A stretch of 21,711 bases of DNA, taken from NCBI GenBank assembly GCA_900553775.1, contig USEZ01000019.1:1-21711 (forward strand). The letters run 5' to 3'. This DNA is from an uncultured Slackia sp. GTDB taxonomy: Bacteria; Actinomycetota; Coriobacteriia; Coriobacteriales; Eggerthellaceae. How positions within the stretch are numbered: position 1 is the stretch's first letter; every line of letters starts with the position of its first letter. This document shows, piece by piece, positions 7,646-15,789 of this stretch. The notes under the pieces are model-generated. The model was not told the origin of the DNA, ran no database searches, and saw only the letters and a list, made by a program, of their open reading frames with translations. The translations under genes were made by a program, and so were the position numbers.

Positions 7646-8566
7646 ATGAGAAGGATCGATGCGAAGCAAGCGGCGCGCGCCTTTCCCGCCCTGCGGTCCG
7701 ACGCCAATAAATACACGCGCGGCGTGTGCGAGCTCGTGGTGGGAAGCGAGCGCTTTGCGGGAGCGGCGGTGCTTGCCGCGAAGGCGGCGAATCGCATGGG
7801 CGCCGGGTATGTGAAAGTCTATGCGTGCGAGCAGGTGGCCGCGGCGCTGCATGTCGTGCAGCCGTCGTCGGTGGTGCTTCCCGTGCGTGAGTTTTCCGAA
7901 GAGCCCCATGACGCGGACGCCCGTCATCCGCGCGCGGTCGTCGTCGGATGCGGCATGGCGGGCGCGGCCGAAGAGACGCGCCTTGTCCTGGAGGTTCTTG
8001 CCGACACGCGCGCGCCTGTGCTCGTCGACGGCGGCGGGCTTGCGGCGCTTGCGTGCGATCAGGCCCGCGCCGTGCTCGGGCGCCGGTCGGCCGCGGGGCT
8101 TGCGACGGTCGTCACCCCGCATGGCGGCGAGGCCGCCCGCCTTGCGCGTTTCATCGACGACGGCAGCGGCCGATACGGTACGAACTGCACCGCATCGCCG
8201 CAAACAGCTCTGGCTCTTGCCCGCGCATACGGTGTAATCTGCGTTTTGAAGGGCCCCGACACGTTCATCGCCACGGGCGACGAGGCGTCGTTCGACGATG
8301 CCGTCATGGACGCCGGCACGCCTGCGATTGCGAAAGCGGGCACGGGCGACATTCTTGCGGGCGCGATCGGGTCTTTGCTCGCCCAAGGCTGCGACCCTTT
8401 CGATGCGTGCGCGGCCGCGACGTTCATCCATGCGCGCGCCGGCGTTCTTGCGGCGGCCGCGACGGGCGATTCGTTCGTGACGGCGGAAGATATCCTCGAT
8501 TATCTTGCCCTTGCGGCGGCCGCGCTGCCTCGCAAGGTTCGAAAAGAAGGGAATCGATATGAGTAA
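7646..8566 (+). CDS. nnrD: ADP-dependent NAD(P)H-hydrate dehydratase (stand-alone)
   Basis: The enzyme repairs hydrated NADH and NADPH with ADP. The protein has 306 residues and a ribokinase-like fold. Visible are KYTRG at 22-26, the glycine-rich GAAVLAAKAANRMGAG (39-54), a VVGCGM strand at 99-104, TPHGGEAARL at 157-166, LKGPDT at 201-206, and KAGTGDILAG at 230-239, where Asp235 is the conserved catalytic or Mg-binding residue. It covers only the dehydratase half; the epimerase domain (NnrE) often fused to it is absent and not in the window. The ATG is 4 bp after acpS with a weak ribosome site, so translational coupling is likely. Its end overlaps the next gene by 8 bp. Confidence 0.9.
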   Translation: MRRIDAKQAARAFPALRSDANKYTRGVCELVVGSERFAGAAVLAAKAANRMGAGYVKVYACEQVAAALHVVQPSSVVLPVREFSEEPHDADARHPRAVVVGCGMAGAAEETRLVLEVLADTRAPVLVDGGGLAALACDQARAVLGRRSAAGLATVVTPHGGEAARLARFIDDGSGRYGTNCTASPQTALALARAYGVICVLKGPDTFIATGDEASFDDAVMDAGTPAIAKAGTGDILAGAIGSLLAQGCDPFDACAAATFIHARAGVLAAAATGDSFVTAEDILDYLALAAAALPRKVRKEGNRYE

Positions 8567-9149
8567 CATCCCTATCGAACTGCTCGACTCCCGTGACGAA
8601 TTCAGGCCGGGGCGAAGCGGCGGATCGGTGAATTGGATGCAGCTTGTCTCCGGCGTGCTGCTTCTTGCGTTCGGCCTTTTGTGCATATTCTGCCCGCTCG
8701 AGGTGCTTCAGGGCTTCAACGCCATCGCCGCGGTGCTGATCATCGTGGCGGGCGGCATCAACGCCGCAGCTTACATCAGGTCGCGCAATACGCTGTTCGA
8801 GCAAAGCGGATGGAGCCTGTTTTTCGCGCTTATGCTCATCGCCATCGGCGTCATGCTGTTGGTGTTTCCCATGGTGGGCGTGGCGTTCATGGGATGGATG
8901 CTCGGCCTTGGCGCGGCGCTTTTCGGCATCGTGCAGCTCGTGGTGGCGCGCAGGTTCTACGCGGTGGGCGCGGGAATCGGGCTTTTGGTGGGCATATCGG
9001 GTGCTGCCGAAACGGTGCTCGGCGTGCTTTTGTGCATCTGGCCGGCGAATCTCGGTATTTTCATCGGCCTTTTCGCGTTCGTGCATGCCGTGGATATGAT
9101 CGTGTTCAGCCTGCCGATCGGCCGCGACCGCACCAATACGCTTTGGTAG
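8559..9149 (+). CDS. DUF308 / HdeD-like membrane protein
   Basis: This is a 196-residue integral membrane protein with a short polar N-terminus (1-24) and six hydrophobic helices arranged as repeated pairs. They include stretches near 26-44, 54-71, 84-102, 106-125, 133-155 and 160-180. Small-residue-rich helices and the six-helix length fit DUF308, the family of E. coli acid-resistance protein HdeD. Function here is unknown. GAAGGG precedes the ATG, which overlaps the end of nnrD (ATGAGTAA). The NrfD-like gene follows 13 bases downstream. Confidence 0.82.
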   Translation: MSNIPIELLDSRDEFRPGRSGGSVNWMQLVSGVLLLAFGLLCIFCPLEVLQGFNAIAAVLIIVAGGINAAAYIRSRNTLFEQSGWSLFFALMLIAIGVMLLVFPMVGVAFMGWMLGLGAALFGIVQLVVARRFYAVGAGIGLLVGISGAAETVLGVLLCIWPANLGIFIGLFAFVHAVDMIVFSLPIGRDRTNTLW

Positions 9150-9162
9150 GGCTGCGCGCGGC

Positions 9163-10065
9163 ATGGCAAGTTCGTTCATCGCGTGCTACCTGTTTCTCGC
9201 GGGCGGCGGGGCGGGGGCTTTCTTCATAGCGGCGCTCGTCGACGGCGTCTTGCGCTTCAAGCGCACGCCGTGGCTGGTGCGCGTCGCTCCCGTGACGGAT
9301 GCGGGGTTGTCCATCGGGCCCGCCGCCGTTGCGGTAGGCGGCGTGTTCCTCCTGTGCGACCTCGGATCGCCCGAACGCGCCTTGAACGTCTTTCTCGGTC
9401 CTCCGCAAAGTCTTTTGGGAATGGGGGCCTGGTCGATTGCGATTTTCTGTTTCTCGGCGATCGCCGCCCTCGTATGCGGACGCGCGGCCTTTCCGCTCGT
9501 GCGTCGCGTGGTCGAACCGGCGTTCCAGGCGATCGCGTTTGCGTGCTCGGCGTTCGTCATGGTGTATTCGGGCCTGTATTTGTCGCTGTTTCCTGCGATT
9601 CCGTTTCTGCATACGCCTTGGATACCGATTCTTTTCGTGGCTTCGGCGCTTGCGACGGGCGCGGGCGCCCTTACCGTGACGGCATTCGTGCGGCAGGGCT
9701 TCGAGGGGATGCTGGATGGCATCGGAGCCCTTTCGACGGCCGATGCCTTGCTGGCGGTCGTCGAAGCCGTTGCGCTCGCGGCGTTTTGCGTCGACGCTTT
9801 CATGGCGGGCGATGCGGTGGCCTGTTCGGTGCGCTCGCTTGTGACGGGGTCTTTTTCCGCGTTGTTCTGGATAGGGGTGGTGGCTGCCGGTCTTGTCGGC
9901 CCGCTTGCCATCGATATCGTTTCCCGCCGTGTCGCCTTTGCGCCCCTTATCGCGGCAGGCGGGCTTTTGCGCATGACGGGAGGCCTTTGCCTGCGTTTCG
10001 CGCTCCTGCTTGCGGCCGTGCGTTACGGCATGGTCGATATGAGTGTTCAGTCGTTTTGGTTCTGA
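9163..10065 (+). CDS. NrfD/DmsC-like membrane quinol-interacting subunit (no catalytic partner adjacent)
   Basis: The 300-residue protein has eight hydrophobic helices. It resembles NrfD/PsrC/DmsC subunits, which anchor molybdoenzyme-ferredoxin complexes in the membrane and pass electrons between quinones and the Fe-S subunit. The N-terminus has the helix FIACYLFLAGGGAGAFF, followed by a VDGVLRFKR loop and LVRVAPVTDAGLSIG. No molybdopterin or Fe-S subunit is next to it; instead it ends the acpS-nnrD-DUF308 run. A decayed relative of its first 50 residues lies at 16564-16714 after the molybdoenzyme genes. It may therefore serve that complex, which is inference. No Shine-Dalgarno precedes the ATG; coupling to the DUF308 gene is likely. 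Confidence 0.8.
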   Translation: MASSFIACYLFLAGGGAGAFFIAALVDGVLRFKRTPWLVRVAPVTDAGLSIGPAAVAVGGVFLLCDLGSPERALNVFLGPPQSLLGMGAWSIAIFCFSAIAALVCGRAAFPLVRRVVEPAFQAIAFACSAFVMVYSGLYLSLFPAIPFLHTPWIPILFVASALATGAGALTVTAFVRQGFEGMLDGIGALSTADALLAVVEAVALAAFCVDAFMAGDAVACSVRSLVTGSFSALFWIGVVAAGLVGPLAIDIVSRRVAFAPLIAAGGLLRMTGGLCLRFALLLAAVRYGMVDMSVQSFWF

Positions 10066-10153
10066 TGTCCGCCGCATTGCTCCCCTTTTTTTCGAGCATG
10101 GTAATATTTCGAGCGGGGGAAAGGTCGGTTTCGAATGATGGAGGATATCGCCT

Positions 10154-10555
10154 GTGGATGAACTGGGCGCATTTCAGATAGACGAGACAAGCGGCGTTCC
10201 CCTCTGGATCCAAATCAGGAAACGCCTGGTATTTCTTATCGTATCGGGGCGTTTTGCGCGCGGAGAACGCTTGCCTTCGGTGCGCGAGCTGTCGGTGCGC
10301 TTCGGCGTGAATTACAACACGGTGAATAAGGTGTATCAAGACCTCGAGCGCGACGGGTACATTTTCACGAGGCGCGGGCTTGGCACGTACGTCTCTGAAA
10401 CCAAGGAATTCATCCAGGCGGAATTCGACGACGAGATAGTGGCGCTTGCGGGCAAATTGGTGGATGTCGCGGCCGAAAAAGGCATGCTTGTCGATGATGT
10501 GATGGAGCTTGTGCGCGACCAGTATGCGAAAATCGCGCATCGATCGCAAGCGTAA
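10154..10555 (+). CDS. GntR family transcriptional regulator, YtrA subfamily
   Basis: This 133-residue protein has an N-terminal winged-helix domain. GVPLWIQIRKRL (14-25), GERLPSVRELSVRFGVNYNT (37-56) and TVNKVYQDLERDGYI (56-70) are the typical GntR helix-turn-helix and wing. Only a short helical tail follows, as in the YtrA/YhcF group that controls membrane-protein or transporter operons. The start is a GTG at 10154 with GGAGG 9 bases upstream. It is followed after 58 bp by the slipin gene, its likely target. TTCGAGC occurs twice in the upstream region (10091-10097 and 10108-10114), a weak candidate for an operator. Confidence 0.88.
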   Translation: MDELGAFQIDETSGVPLWIQIRKRLVFLIVSGRFARGERLPSVRELSVRFGVNYNTVNKVYQDLERDGYIFTRRGLGTYVSETKEFIQAEFDDEIVALAGKLVDVAAEKGMLVDDVMELVRDQYAKIAHRSQA

Positions 10556-10613
10556 GGGCCTTTCGGCAGGAGACCCTGCAGGCAGACGGAACGGGCGACG
10601 AGGGAGGACAGGC

Positions 10614-11549
10614 GTGCGCAGCAAGGAGAATAGGGAGCAGGAGCGCAGCGATGCCCGCCGCGCGAGCATGAAGGCGAATGCGTCGGCGCCGAATCCGAGG
10701 AAATCATCGCGATTCGGCGTGTATCTGTTTTCGGCCGTCATGTTCGCGCTTTCATTTGCAGCGGCGGCGTTTTTGCTTGCCGCGGCGTTCGGGCTGAGCG
10801 TTCCCGCATTGGCGGCCGCGATTCTTTTCGGCATGGCGGCGGCCTATTCCGTGCGTATCGCCCCGCATTGGGAGCGCGTCGTCATCCTGCGTATGGGAAG
10901 GTTCGAACGCCTGGCGGGACCCGGCGTCTACTTTCTCATTCCTGTGGTCGAGTATGCGGCCGTCCACGTCGACCAGCGCATCATCACTACGCCGTTCGTT
11001 GCCGAAGAGGCGCTGACGGCGGACTTGGTTCCCCTCGATATCGATGCCGTTTTGTTTTGGATGGTATGGAATCCCAAGGACGCCTGCGTAGAGGTGGAGG
11101 ATTATTCGTCGGCTATCTGGTGGGCCGCTCAAACGGCGCTGCGGGATGCGGTGGGGCGCATCAATCTCGCCGAGGTCGCCACCAGGCGCGAGCAGATCGA
11201 CGAAGAGGTGAAAGACATCCTTGATTCGAAGACGCGCGCCTGGGGCATCACGGTGGTGTCGGTCGAGATTCGCGACATCTCCATTCCCGACGACCTGCAA
11301 GACGCCCTTTCGAAAGAAGCCCAGGCCGAGCGCGAGCGTAATGCGCGCCTGCTTTTGGCGGAAGTGGAGAAAGACATTTCCGAGATGTTCGTGGATGCCG
11401 CCGATGTGTACGATCGCAACGACCGCGCCATGCAGCTGCGCACGATGAATCTTATCTACGAGAGCGTGAAGGAAAAGGGAGGCCTGGTCATTGCGCCGAG
11501 CGCATTCAGCGAGGGCTTCAACAACATAGAATCGCTCTTCAAGAAATAG
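10614..11549 (+). CDS. Slipin / SPFH (band 7) membrane protein
   Basis: This 311-residue member of the stomatin/slipin family scaffolds membrane microdomains. A polar, basic N-terminus (1-33) precedes two close hydrophobic stretches (about 36-60 and 62-82). The SPFH domain then begins with the ERVVILRMGRFERLAGPG segment (87-104). VDQRI and the acidic LVPLDIDAVLFW region follow, and SVEIRDISIPDDLQDALSKE leads into a coiled-coil rich in Glu, Arg and Ala. The GTG at 10614 has GGGAGGA 6 bases upstream; an ATG at residue 19 is possible. NfeD, the common partner of slipins, is not adjacent. The gene is paired with the GntR regulator upstream. Confidence 0.9.
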   Translation: MRSKENREQERSDARRASMKANASAPNPRKSSRFGVYLFSAVMFALSFAAAAFLLAAAFGLSVPALAAAILFGMAAAYSVRIAPHWERVVILRMGRFERLAGPGVYFLIPVVEYAAVHVDQRIITTPFVAEEALTADLVPLDIDAVLFWMVWNPKDACVEVEDYSSAIWWAAQTALRDAVGRINLAEVATRREQIDEEVKDILDSKTRAWGITVVSVEIRDISIPDDLQDALSKEAQAERERNARLLLAEVEKDISEMFVDAADVYDRNDRAMQLRTMNLIYESVKEKGGLVIAPSAFSEGFNNIESLFKK

Positions 11550-11592
11550 CGGATGCGCGCGAGAGCGCGCGTTTCGCAGGAGGACTGCAGCG

Positions 11593-11631
11593 AAAGGCCG
11601 AGAAATCGAAAAGGCGGTTTCTCGGCCTTTT
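11593..11631. terminator. Terminator after the slipin gene
   Basis: A perfect 13-bp inverted repeat (11593-11605 and 11618-11630) surrounds a 12-nt loop and ends in TTTT. With A-runs on the other side it may work in both directions. A smaller GCGCGC-GAGA-GCGCGC hairpin lies just before it at about 11556-11571. Confidence 0.8.
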
Positions 11632-11889
11632 CCATAGTGGGGGCAATGATTCGCCTCGCCTGTGCGGCATCGTCGCTCCCGAGTTCCCGCCGTGCGCGGT
11701 CGGCCTGCGCAAACATCGCCGCTGCGCAATCGACGGGGCGTGCCGCTTTCGCCAAGAACCCGCTTCCGGCAAGAATCGTTTTCGCTCATCTGCCATGGCG
11801 CACGGCGGCGCGCTTATTTCGAACCCGACTATTATTCCCAAGATAGATGATCGCTTCGTGCGACGGTGCTTTACTGTCATAGTAGTGTA
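11632..11889. other. Intergenic region before the molybdoenzyme leader
   Basis: I see no supportable gene. The last 60 bases (from about 11825) are AT-richer than their surroundings and should hold the promoter, but I could not identify a convincing -35/-10 pair. Confidence 0.35.
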
Positions 11890-11902
11890 TGGTACCGTAC
11901 CA
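11890..11902. promoter_or_regulatory. Palindrome TGGTAC-C-GTACCA, candidate operator
   Basis: A perfect 6-bp inverted repeat around a single C lies 36 bases before the leader ORF and in the presumed promoter area of the molybdoenzyme genes. The cognate regulator is unknown. Confidence 0.45.
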
Positions 11903-11937
11903 CCTATCGGAAACAGTTCCGCACGAAGGAGTTTTCT

Positions 11938-11970
11938 ATGGGGGTAAGAGTTCTTTCTAACGGCGCTTGA
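11938..11970 (+). CDS. 10-codon leader ORF
   Basis: ATG at 11938 has one of the best ribosome sites in the window, AAGGAG with a 6-base spacer, yet the frame closes after ten codons (MGVRVLSNGA, TGA at 11968). It lies 280 bases before the molybdoenzyme start and in the same frame, with no further stop in between. Possible roles are a leader peptide that couples translation to downstream RNA folding, or the relic of an older start. No composition bias such as a run of one amino acid is present. Confidence 0.45.
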   Translation: MGVRVLSNGA

Positions 11971-12249
11971 TGCGCTTTGGGTGCGTGGAGGGCCGCCCGC
12001 CGAAATGCAGCGCGCGAGGCACGACAGCCGCTGTCGTTTCGTTCGCCGACTTTCCTGCAATCGACAACAATCGAATCGCCCGCTTGGGCAGACAACCGAA
12101 ATACCTGGCAGCAACGTCGAAAGACGTTTCTTATAGCTGTTCCTGCCGGATCGTTTTTCGACAGGATGCGGCCTCGTGCGCTTGCATGCGGCCGCAGAAA
12201 TCCGTCCGCACGCCCGGTGCGGGGTTTCATCGAGGGGAAGGAAAGGACA
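11971..12249 (+). other. Structured 5' leader of the molybdoenzyme gene
   Basis: This 279-base non-coding stretch contains three perfect small hairpins: 12021-12037 (7 bp, loop CCG, then TTTC), 12113-12128 (6 bp capped by a GAAA tetraloop) and 12206-12222 (6 bp, loop GCCCG, about 28 bases before the start). I could not match it to the molybdenum-cofactor riboswitch or another known class by eye. Confidence 0.4.
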
Positions 12250-14973
12250 ATGAGCGAAAAGACACCGTCGGTCAGCCGTCGCGGCTTCGTCGCCGGAGCA
12301 GGCGCCGCCGTCGTGGGCGCCGGTTTGGTGGGCGGTCTTGCGGGCTGCGCGCCGAAAAGCGCGTCCGAAGGCGAAGAAGAGGCCGCCAAGGCAGGCGTCG
12401 AGGGCAAGGGGGAATGGATCCCCACGACGTGCAACATGTGTTTCAACAGCTGTTCGATCCTTGCGCATGTGGTGGACGGCGTCGTAGTGGAGTTGAAGGG
12501 CAACCCCGACAGCCCCATCGGAAACGGCCACATCTGCGCAAAGGGCGCGGCGGGCATTATGCAGCTTTACGATCCGAACCGCATCACCAAGCCGCTGAAG
12601 CGCACCAATCCCGAAAAGGGCTTCGACCAAGATCCCGGCTGGGAGGAAATCAGCTGGGACGAGGCTTACGACATCCTGGCCGAGAAGATCACGAGCGCGA
12701 TGAAGAACGACCCCAACTCGGTTGCGGGCTCTTCGATGGTTGCAAGCCAGATCGGCTCCTTGATTCGCGCGACCGCATTCGGAGCCGCGTTCGGCGTGAA
12801 TAACGGTATGATTTCCGATATTTGCGGCGCCGGAGTCCATATCTGCGAGTTCTTGATGACGTCGTGCGGAAATTCCCAGCCCGACTATAAATACTGCAAT
12901 TACCTGATTCAATTCGGCACCCAGGCGGGCACGGCGACCAGGCACGGCTTCAATATGACGGCTGAAACGTTCGCCCGCCGCCGGAAAGAAGGCCTGCGCT
13001 TCGTGAGCTTCGATCCCCATATGAGCGCCGGCGCCGAAAAGGCCGATATCTGGGTGCCTATACGCCCCGGGTCGGATGCCGCCGCAGCGCTTGCCATGGC
13101 GAACGTGCTCGTGCACGAGCTCGGCATCTACGACCGCGATTACCTGGTGAAGCGCACGAACGCTTGCGCGCTGGTCGACCCCGATACCAAGCGCCTGCTG
13201 CGCGCCGCCGACACGAACAAATCGTTGTATTGGGACGAATCGACGTCGTCGGCGCTTCCTTACGACGAAGCGAGCGCGCCTGCGCTTGAGGGCATCTTCG
13301 AGGTGGACGGCAAGAGCTACACGACGGCATTCGACGTGTATAAAGAGCACATCGCCTCGATGACGCCCGAATGGGCCGAGGAAATCACCGCCGTTCCCGC
13401 AGCGACGATTCGCCAGATCGCCAAAGAGTTCGGCGAGGCCGCCTGCATCGGCGAGACGATCGACATCAACGGCGTCACGCTGCCGTATCGCCCGGTGGCC
13501 GTCGACGTGTTCTCGGGGCTTTCGCGCCACAAGCATTCCATTCTGAACGTGTGGAGCTGCCTGATGCTCAATGAATTGGTGGGATCCGCCAATTCCGTGG
13601 GCGGATTCATCGGGTTCGCGTCCGCCTGCAATGGCTGGACCGACGACAACGACAACGCGTCGTTCCATCCTACGATTTGGGAAGAAGACGGCTTCATCGA
13701 GTCTAATTCGCTTATGATCGCCCGTCCGAACTCCTTCTACAAAACCATCCGAGAACGCGAATATACGCTTGGAAAACGCGATATGCTGGGCATTCAGCCG
13801 CTTTCCGAAGACGGCCACTTCGTCCATGTGACCAATGCCGACCCCGAGAAATGGCATGTCACGCCGATCGATGTTTTGTTCTGGTATGCCTGCAATCCCG
13901 TTCGTTGGTGGGGCAATTCCGACCAGGAGGCCGAGGCGCTCAAAAAGATGGACTACGTGATCGGCTGCGATTTGTTCCTCAACGACACGTCGTATTTCAC
14001 CGACCTTATGCTGCCCGAGGCATGCTATCTCGAGCGTTTCGACCCGCTGCCCCATATGTTCTTGAATCATCGTCATATCGGCGGCATCGATACGCCGTGG
14101 ACCGTCGCCATCTGGCAGCCGGTCGTCGAGGCCAAAGACGGCGCTCCCGGATATATGGACCTGTACGCCAATATCGTCGACCGCGCCGGGGCGAACGAAG
14201 CGTTCATCGAGCGAATCAACGGCTTGTTCCGCGTCAAGCCCGAATATTCCGTTCCCACCGACAAAAAGCTCGATACCGAGGCGTTCGTCAATTCGGTTCT
14301 CAAGTCGAACATCGACGAAGAGCACGACCTGCAGTGGTTCCGCGAGCATAACGGCGTATATACGCGCGAACGCTCCGTCGACGAGGTATACATTTGGAAT
14401 GACGAGGTCGAGGGCCGCATTCCGTTCTACTGGGATTTCATGCTCGAGGCGAAAGAGAAGGTCGAGGCGGCTTTGGCCGAGACCGACATCCCGTGGGATA
14501 CGTCGGATTACATCCCCCTGCCCGAATGGCGTCCCGGCATGGATTTCTATCCGAAAGAAGACCCGGAATTCGATTTGTTCCCGGTGTATTACACCAACTC
14601 GCAGAATACCGACACGTGGACGGTCGAAAACCCCTGGATCAACGAAGTCAACGAAAACGACGGCGTGACGTATTGCCTTGAGATGAACTCCGCGACGGCT
14701 GCCGCGAAAGGCCTTGCCAGCGGCGACGAGGTGGTGCTTACCAGCACGGCTGGCTACAGCATCGAAGGGCGCCTGGTGGTGACTGACGGCATCCATCCCG
14801 AGTGCGTGTCTTCGGTTGTCGGCACATGGAACGCAAAGACCGAGCATATGACCATCGCGAAGGGCAAGGGCGTCGACCTGGTGAACCTTATCCCCGGCGA
14901 CGACCCCGAGCGCCTCGACCATGTGGTTTCCGCATTCGACCAGCTCATTCGCGTCAAGATCGCAAAGAAGTAA
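12250..14973 (+). CDS. Tat-exported molybdopterin oxidoreductase catalytic subunit (DMSO reductase family)
   Basis: The 907-residue large subunit has a Tat signal (SRRGFVAGAGAA at 9-20) ending in LAGC (30-33), which could also be a lipobox. A [4Fe-4S] motif follows (Cys61, 64, 68 and 96; CX2CX3CX27C). The molybdopterin domains then contain a cysteine-rich DICGAGVHIC block (190-199), where a Mo-ligand Cys would be expected. The C-terminal part has a dinucleotide-binding beta-barrel with CLEMNSATAAAKGLASGDEV. It should act outside the membrane with the ferredoxin subunit 12 bases downstream. Substrate is unknown: polysulfide/thiosulfate reductases, acetylene-hydratase/transhydroxylase-like enzymes and catechol dehydroxylases of gut Eggerthellaceae are all in reach. 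GGAAAGGA precedes the ATG. Confidence 0.92.
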   Translation: MSEKTPSVSRRGFVAGAGAAVVGAGLVGGLAGCAPKSASEGEEEAAKAGVEGKGEWIPTTCNMCFNSCSILAHVVDGVVVELKGNPDSPIGNGHICAKGAAGIMQLYDPNRITKPLKRTNPEKGFDQDPGWEEISWDEAYDILAEKITSAMKNDPNSVAGSSMVASQIGSLIRATAFGAAFGVNNGMISDICGAGVHICEFLMTSCGNSQPDYKYCNYLIQFGTQAGTATRHGFNMTAETFARRRKEGLRFVSFDPHMSAGAEKADIWVPIRPGSDAAAALAMANVLVHELGIYDRDYLVKRTNACALVDPDTKRLLRAADTNKSLYWDESTSSALPYDEASAPALEGIFEVDGKSYTTAFDVYKEHIASMTPEWAEEITAVPAATIRQIAKEFGEAACIGETIDINGVTLPYRPVAVDVFSGLSRHKHSILNVWSCLMLNELVGSANSVGGFIGFASACNGWTDDNDNASFHPTIWEEDGFIESNSLMIARPNSFYKTIREREYTLGKRDMLGIQPLSEDGHFVHVTNADPEKWHVTPIDVLFWYACNPVRWWGNSDQEAEALKKMDYVIGCDLFLNDTSYFTDLMLPEACYLERFDPLPHMFLNHRHIGGIDTPWTVAIWQPVVEAKDGAPGYMDLYANIVDRAGANEAFIERINGLFRVKPEYSVPTDKKLDTEAFVNSVLKSNIDEEHDLQWFREHNGVYTRERSVDEVYIWNDEVEGRIPFYWDFMLEAKEKVEAALAETDIPWDTSDYIPLPEWRPGMDFYPKEDPEFDLFPVYYTNSQNTDTWTVENPWINEVNENDGVTYCLEMNSATAAAKGLASGDEVVLTSTAGYSIEGRLVVTDGIHPECVSSVVGTWNAKTEHMTIAKGKGVDLVNLIPGDDPERLDHVVSAFDQLIRVKIAKK

Positions 14974-14985
14974 AGGAGGTAGACC

Positions 14986-15621
14986 ATGGCATACGGAATG
15001 TTGATCGACCAGAAGAAATGCATCGGCTGCCATGCATGCTCGGTTGCGTGCAAAGAGGCCCACGGAACGCCTCCTGCTGTGACGCGCTCCCATGTGATTC
15101 GAGAAATCGAAGGAACGTACCCCAACGTGCGTCGCAATATCGTGCCGACGTTGTGCATGCATTGCGAGAATGCTCCCTGCATCGCGGCCTGTGCCGTCGA
15201 AGGCGCCACGTACAAGCGCGAAGACGGCATCGTCATGATAGACAAGGAGAAATGCATCGGATGCAAGGCGTGCATTGCCGCCTGCCCGTACGGCTCTCGC
15301 TACTATTGCGAAAGCGAACAGGGCTATTTCGGAGAGCTCAACGAGTATGAAAACGTGATGTATCCGATTTATATGCCCCATGGCACGGTCGACAAGTGCA
15401 CGTTCTGCGTGGAGCGCGTCGACGGCGACGGGTCTCCTCAGGCCTGCGTCGCGGCGTGCCCCACGAACGCCCGTTATTTCGGAGACCTTGACGACATCAA
15501 GGCGAAGGCCGAAGCCGAAGGCGGCTATCAGTTGCTGCCGGAAGAGGGGACGAACCCCTCTGTCTGGTACATCCCCTGCACGGTGACCGAGGCGGGTGCG
15601 GCTTCCAAGCCTGCCGAGTAG
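14986..15621 (+). CDS. Four-cluster ferredoxin subunit of the molybdoenzyme (DmsB/PhsB-like)
   Basis: The 211-residue electron-transfer subunit has four [4Fe-4S] cysteine groups: Cys12/15/18/22, Cys57/60/65/69, Cys90/93/96/100 and Cys138/141/154/158, the order seen in DmsB, PsrB and NrfC. It carries electrons between the catalytic subunit and a membrane anchor. It has no signal peptide, so it would be co-exported with the Tat-bearing large subunit, as in other family members. AAAGGAGGT precedes the ATG, and the gap to the large subunit is 12 bases. No intact anchor subunit follows; only a fragment is found beyond fdhD. Confidence 0.94.
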   Translation: MAYGMLIDQKKCIGCHACSVACKEAHGTPPAVTRSHVIREIEGTYPNVRRNIVPTLCMHCENAPCIAACAVEGATYKREDGIVMIDKEKCIGCKACIAACPYGSRYYCESEQGYFGELNEYENVMYPIYMPHGTVDKCTFCVERVDGDGSPQACVAACPTNARYFGDLDDIKAKAEAEGGYQLLPEEGTNPSVWYIPCTVTEAGAASKPAE

Positions 15622-15735
15622 CGTTCTCGGCAGTCCGTTTTTCGTGCGGCGAAGCGGACTTGCTTTCCAAAGGCGGGTTTTCGGGCGTCCGGCCCGATTG
15701 TCCCGCCGCTTTTGCCGCATTCCCCTCCCTTCTGT

Positions 15736-15767
15736 GGGCCGGATGGTTCGCGTAACGCATCCGGCCC
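15736..15767. repeat. Hairpin of the GGGCCGGATG family, copy 2
   Basis: A perfect 10-bp inverted repeat (15736-15745 and 15758-15767) has a 12-nt loop that can fold further (GTT/AAC). It lies between the ferredoxin gene and fdhD. The core is shared with the hairpin at 1295-1336. It could reduce transcription into fdhD, but no T-run follows. Confidence 0.55.
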
Positions 15768-15789
15768 GACATTGCGAAAGGCGGCTCTC

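Noticed and set aside
11968..11970. TGA between the leader ORF and the molybdoenzyme as a selenocysteine codon
   Set aside because: The downstream codons do not resemble a protein, no clear SECIS-like stem follows at the right distance, and the catalytic gene has its own ribosome site and Tat signal.
11977..12249. N-terminal extension of the molybdoenzyme in the same frame
   Set aside because: The Tat signal starts right after the ATG at 12250, which has a good ribosome site. The upstream residues would bury it.
11971..12249. Molybdenum-cofactor riboswitch
   Set aside because: Hairpins are present, but I could not recognise the conserved elements of the Moco RNA motif by eye. A covariance-model search would decide.
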